Assembly: GCA_934533005.1 (NCBI GenBank)
Contig: CAKTBC010000050.1
Location: 1 to 13,124 of the forward strand
Source of the DNA: an uncultured Oscillospiraceae bacterium
Lineage (GTDB): Bacteria > Bacillota > Clostridia > Oscillospirales > Oscillospiraceae
DNA: 13,124 bases
Direction of reading: 5' to 3'
Every line of letters begins with the position of its first letter. Positions within the stretch are counted from its first letter, which is position 1. Both the position numbers and the translations under genes were made by a program. This document shows positions 12,756 to 13,124 of this stretch, one piece after another. The notes below the pieces were generated by a model, which saw nothing but the letters and a program-made list of their open reading frames with translations, made no database searches and was not told where the DNA came from.

Positions 12756-13124
12756 TCAGTTTCTGCCAACGTCGGCAGCGAGCATGGAAAGCGCTATGCG
12801 CTTTTTCGCCGCGTCCACCTCAATAACGGCAACATCCACCATATCACCCACGCGGACAACGTCGGAGGCCTTGCGCACGAAGTTATCGGAGAGGCGCGAG
12901 ATGTGTACCAGACCGTCCTGATGCACACCGATATCGACGAACGCGCCGAAATCCACAACATTGCGCACCGTGCCGCGCAGCTTCATGCCGGGCTTTAAAT
13001 CCTTGAGCTCCAGAATATCGGTGCGCAGCAGCGGCGCGGGCAGCTCGTCGCGCGGGTCGCGGCCGGGCTTCATGAGATCGGACACAATGTCCGAGAGCGT
13101 CGGCACGCCGACGCCGCAGTACGC
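12756..13124 (-). CDS. tex: Tex-family transcription accessory protein, C-terminal part (S1 domain)
   Basis: The frame is open to the end of the window, so only the last 122 residues are present. The sequence follows the Tex C-terminus closely: GVGVPTLSDIVSDLMKPGRD, the linker DPRDELPAPLLR, then an S1 RNA-binding domain (GMKLRGTVRNVVDFGAFVDI ... GLVHISRLSDNFV ... VIEVDAAKKRIALSM). The helix-hairpin-helix and YqgF-like parts of Tex would lie outside. Tex binds nucleic acids and influences transcription and ribosome-related processes. A GTG near 13106 lies inside the conserved region and is not a start. No convincing terminator is seen after the stop; the next promoter lies about 24 bases downstream. 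Confidence 0.92.
   Translation of the reverse strand, partial: AYCGVGVPTLSDIVSDLMKPGRDPRDELPAPLLRTDILELKDLKPGMKLRGTVRNVVDFGAFVDIGVHQDGLVHISRLSDNFVRKASDVVRVGDMVDVAVIEVDAAKKRIALSMLAADVGRN

Noticed and set aside
1..13124. CRISPR array, insertion sequence, tRNA or phage genes
   Set aside because: No regularly spaced direct repeats, transposase motifs, cloverleaf-like sequences or phage proteins were seen on either strand.

Overview
The window looks like chromosomal DNA from a GC-rich (roughly 60%) gut-type Clostridia, most likely Oscillospirales/Oscillospiraceae. This rests on protein style (surface proteins with CxxC-repeat and Ig-like domains, a Clostridia-style Tex, a BdhA-type Fe-alcohol dehydrogenase, a lipoprotein ABC binding protein with an acidic linker) and on strong AGGAGG-type ribosome binding sites. 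No rRNA, tRNA, CRISPR array, insertion sequence or phage gene was seen. No stretch above 300 bases lacks a gene. The longest gaps are about 195 bases (7701-7895), 143 bases (3314-3456) and 109 bases (12647-12755).

Layout. Bases 1-4644 run on the plus strand: the 3' end of a large secreted repeat protein, a YgjP-type zinc metallopeptidase whose start overlaps the stop before it (TGATG), a DUF1643 protein, an iron-containing alcohol dehydrogenase overlapping DUF1643 by 14 bases, then a separately promoted MFS transporter. A bidirectional terminator at 4660-4697 separates this from the rest of the window, which is all minus strand.

Read from right to left, the minus-strand units are: the C-terminal end of tex (12756-13124); an operon of MBL-fold hydrolase, VOC/glyoxalase-like protein and GNAT acetyltransferase, ending in a strong hairpin (10997-11039); nfo (endonuclease IV) overlapping a YjjG-type HAD nucleotidase by 8 bases; a MATE efflux protein with a good sigma-70 promoter and a palindrome over its predicted start site; and a SsuABC/TauABC-type ABC importer in the order permease, ATPase, lipoprotein binding protein.

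Function. Themes are small-molecule stress and transport (alcohol dehydrogenase, MFS, MATE, VOC, MBL), DNA repair with nucleotide-pool cleaning (nfo-yjjG), and uptake of an unidentified small organic molecule. I do not see a clearly new multi-gene defence or biosynthetic system. The most interesting signals are smaller: an aromatic C-terminal tail on the surface protein, the damaged-looking 5' end of the ABC permease gene, an unusual N-terminal extension and cysteine pair in the binding protein, three palindromic candidate operators embedded in promoters, and a GNAT gene of clearly lower GC than its neighbours.
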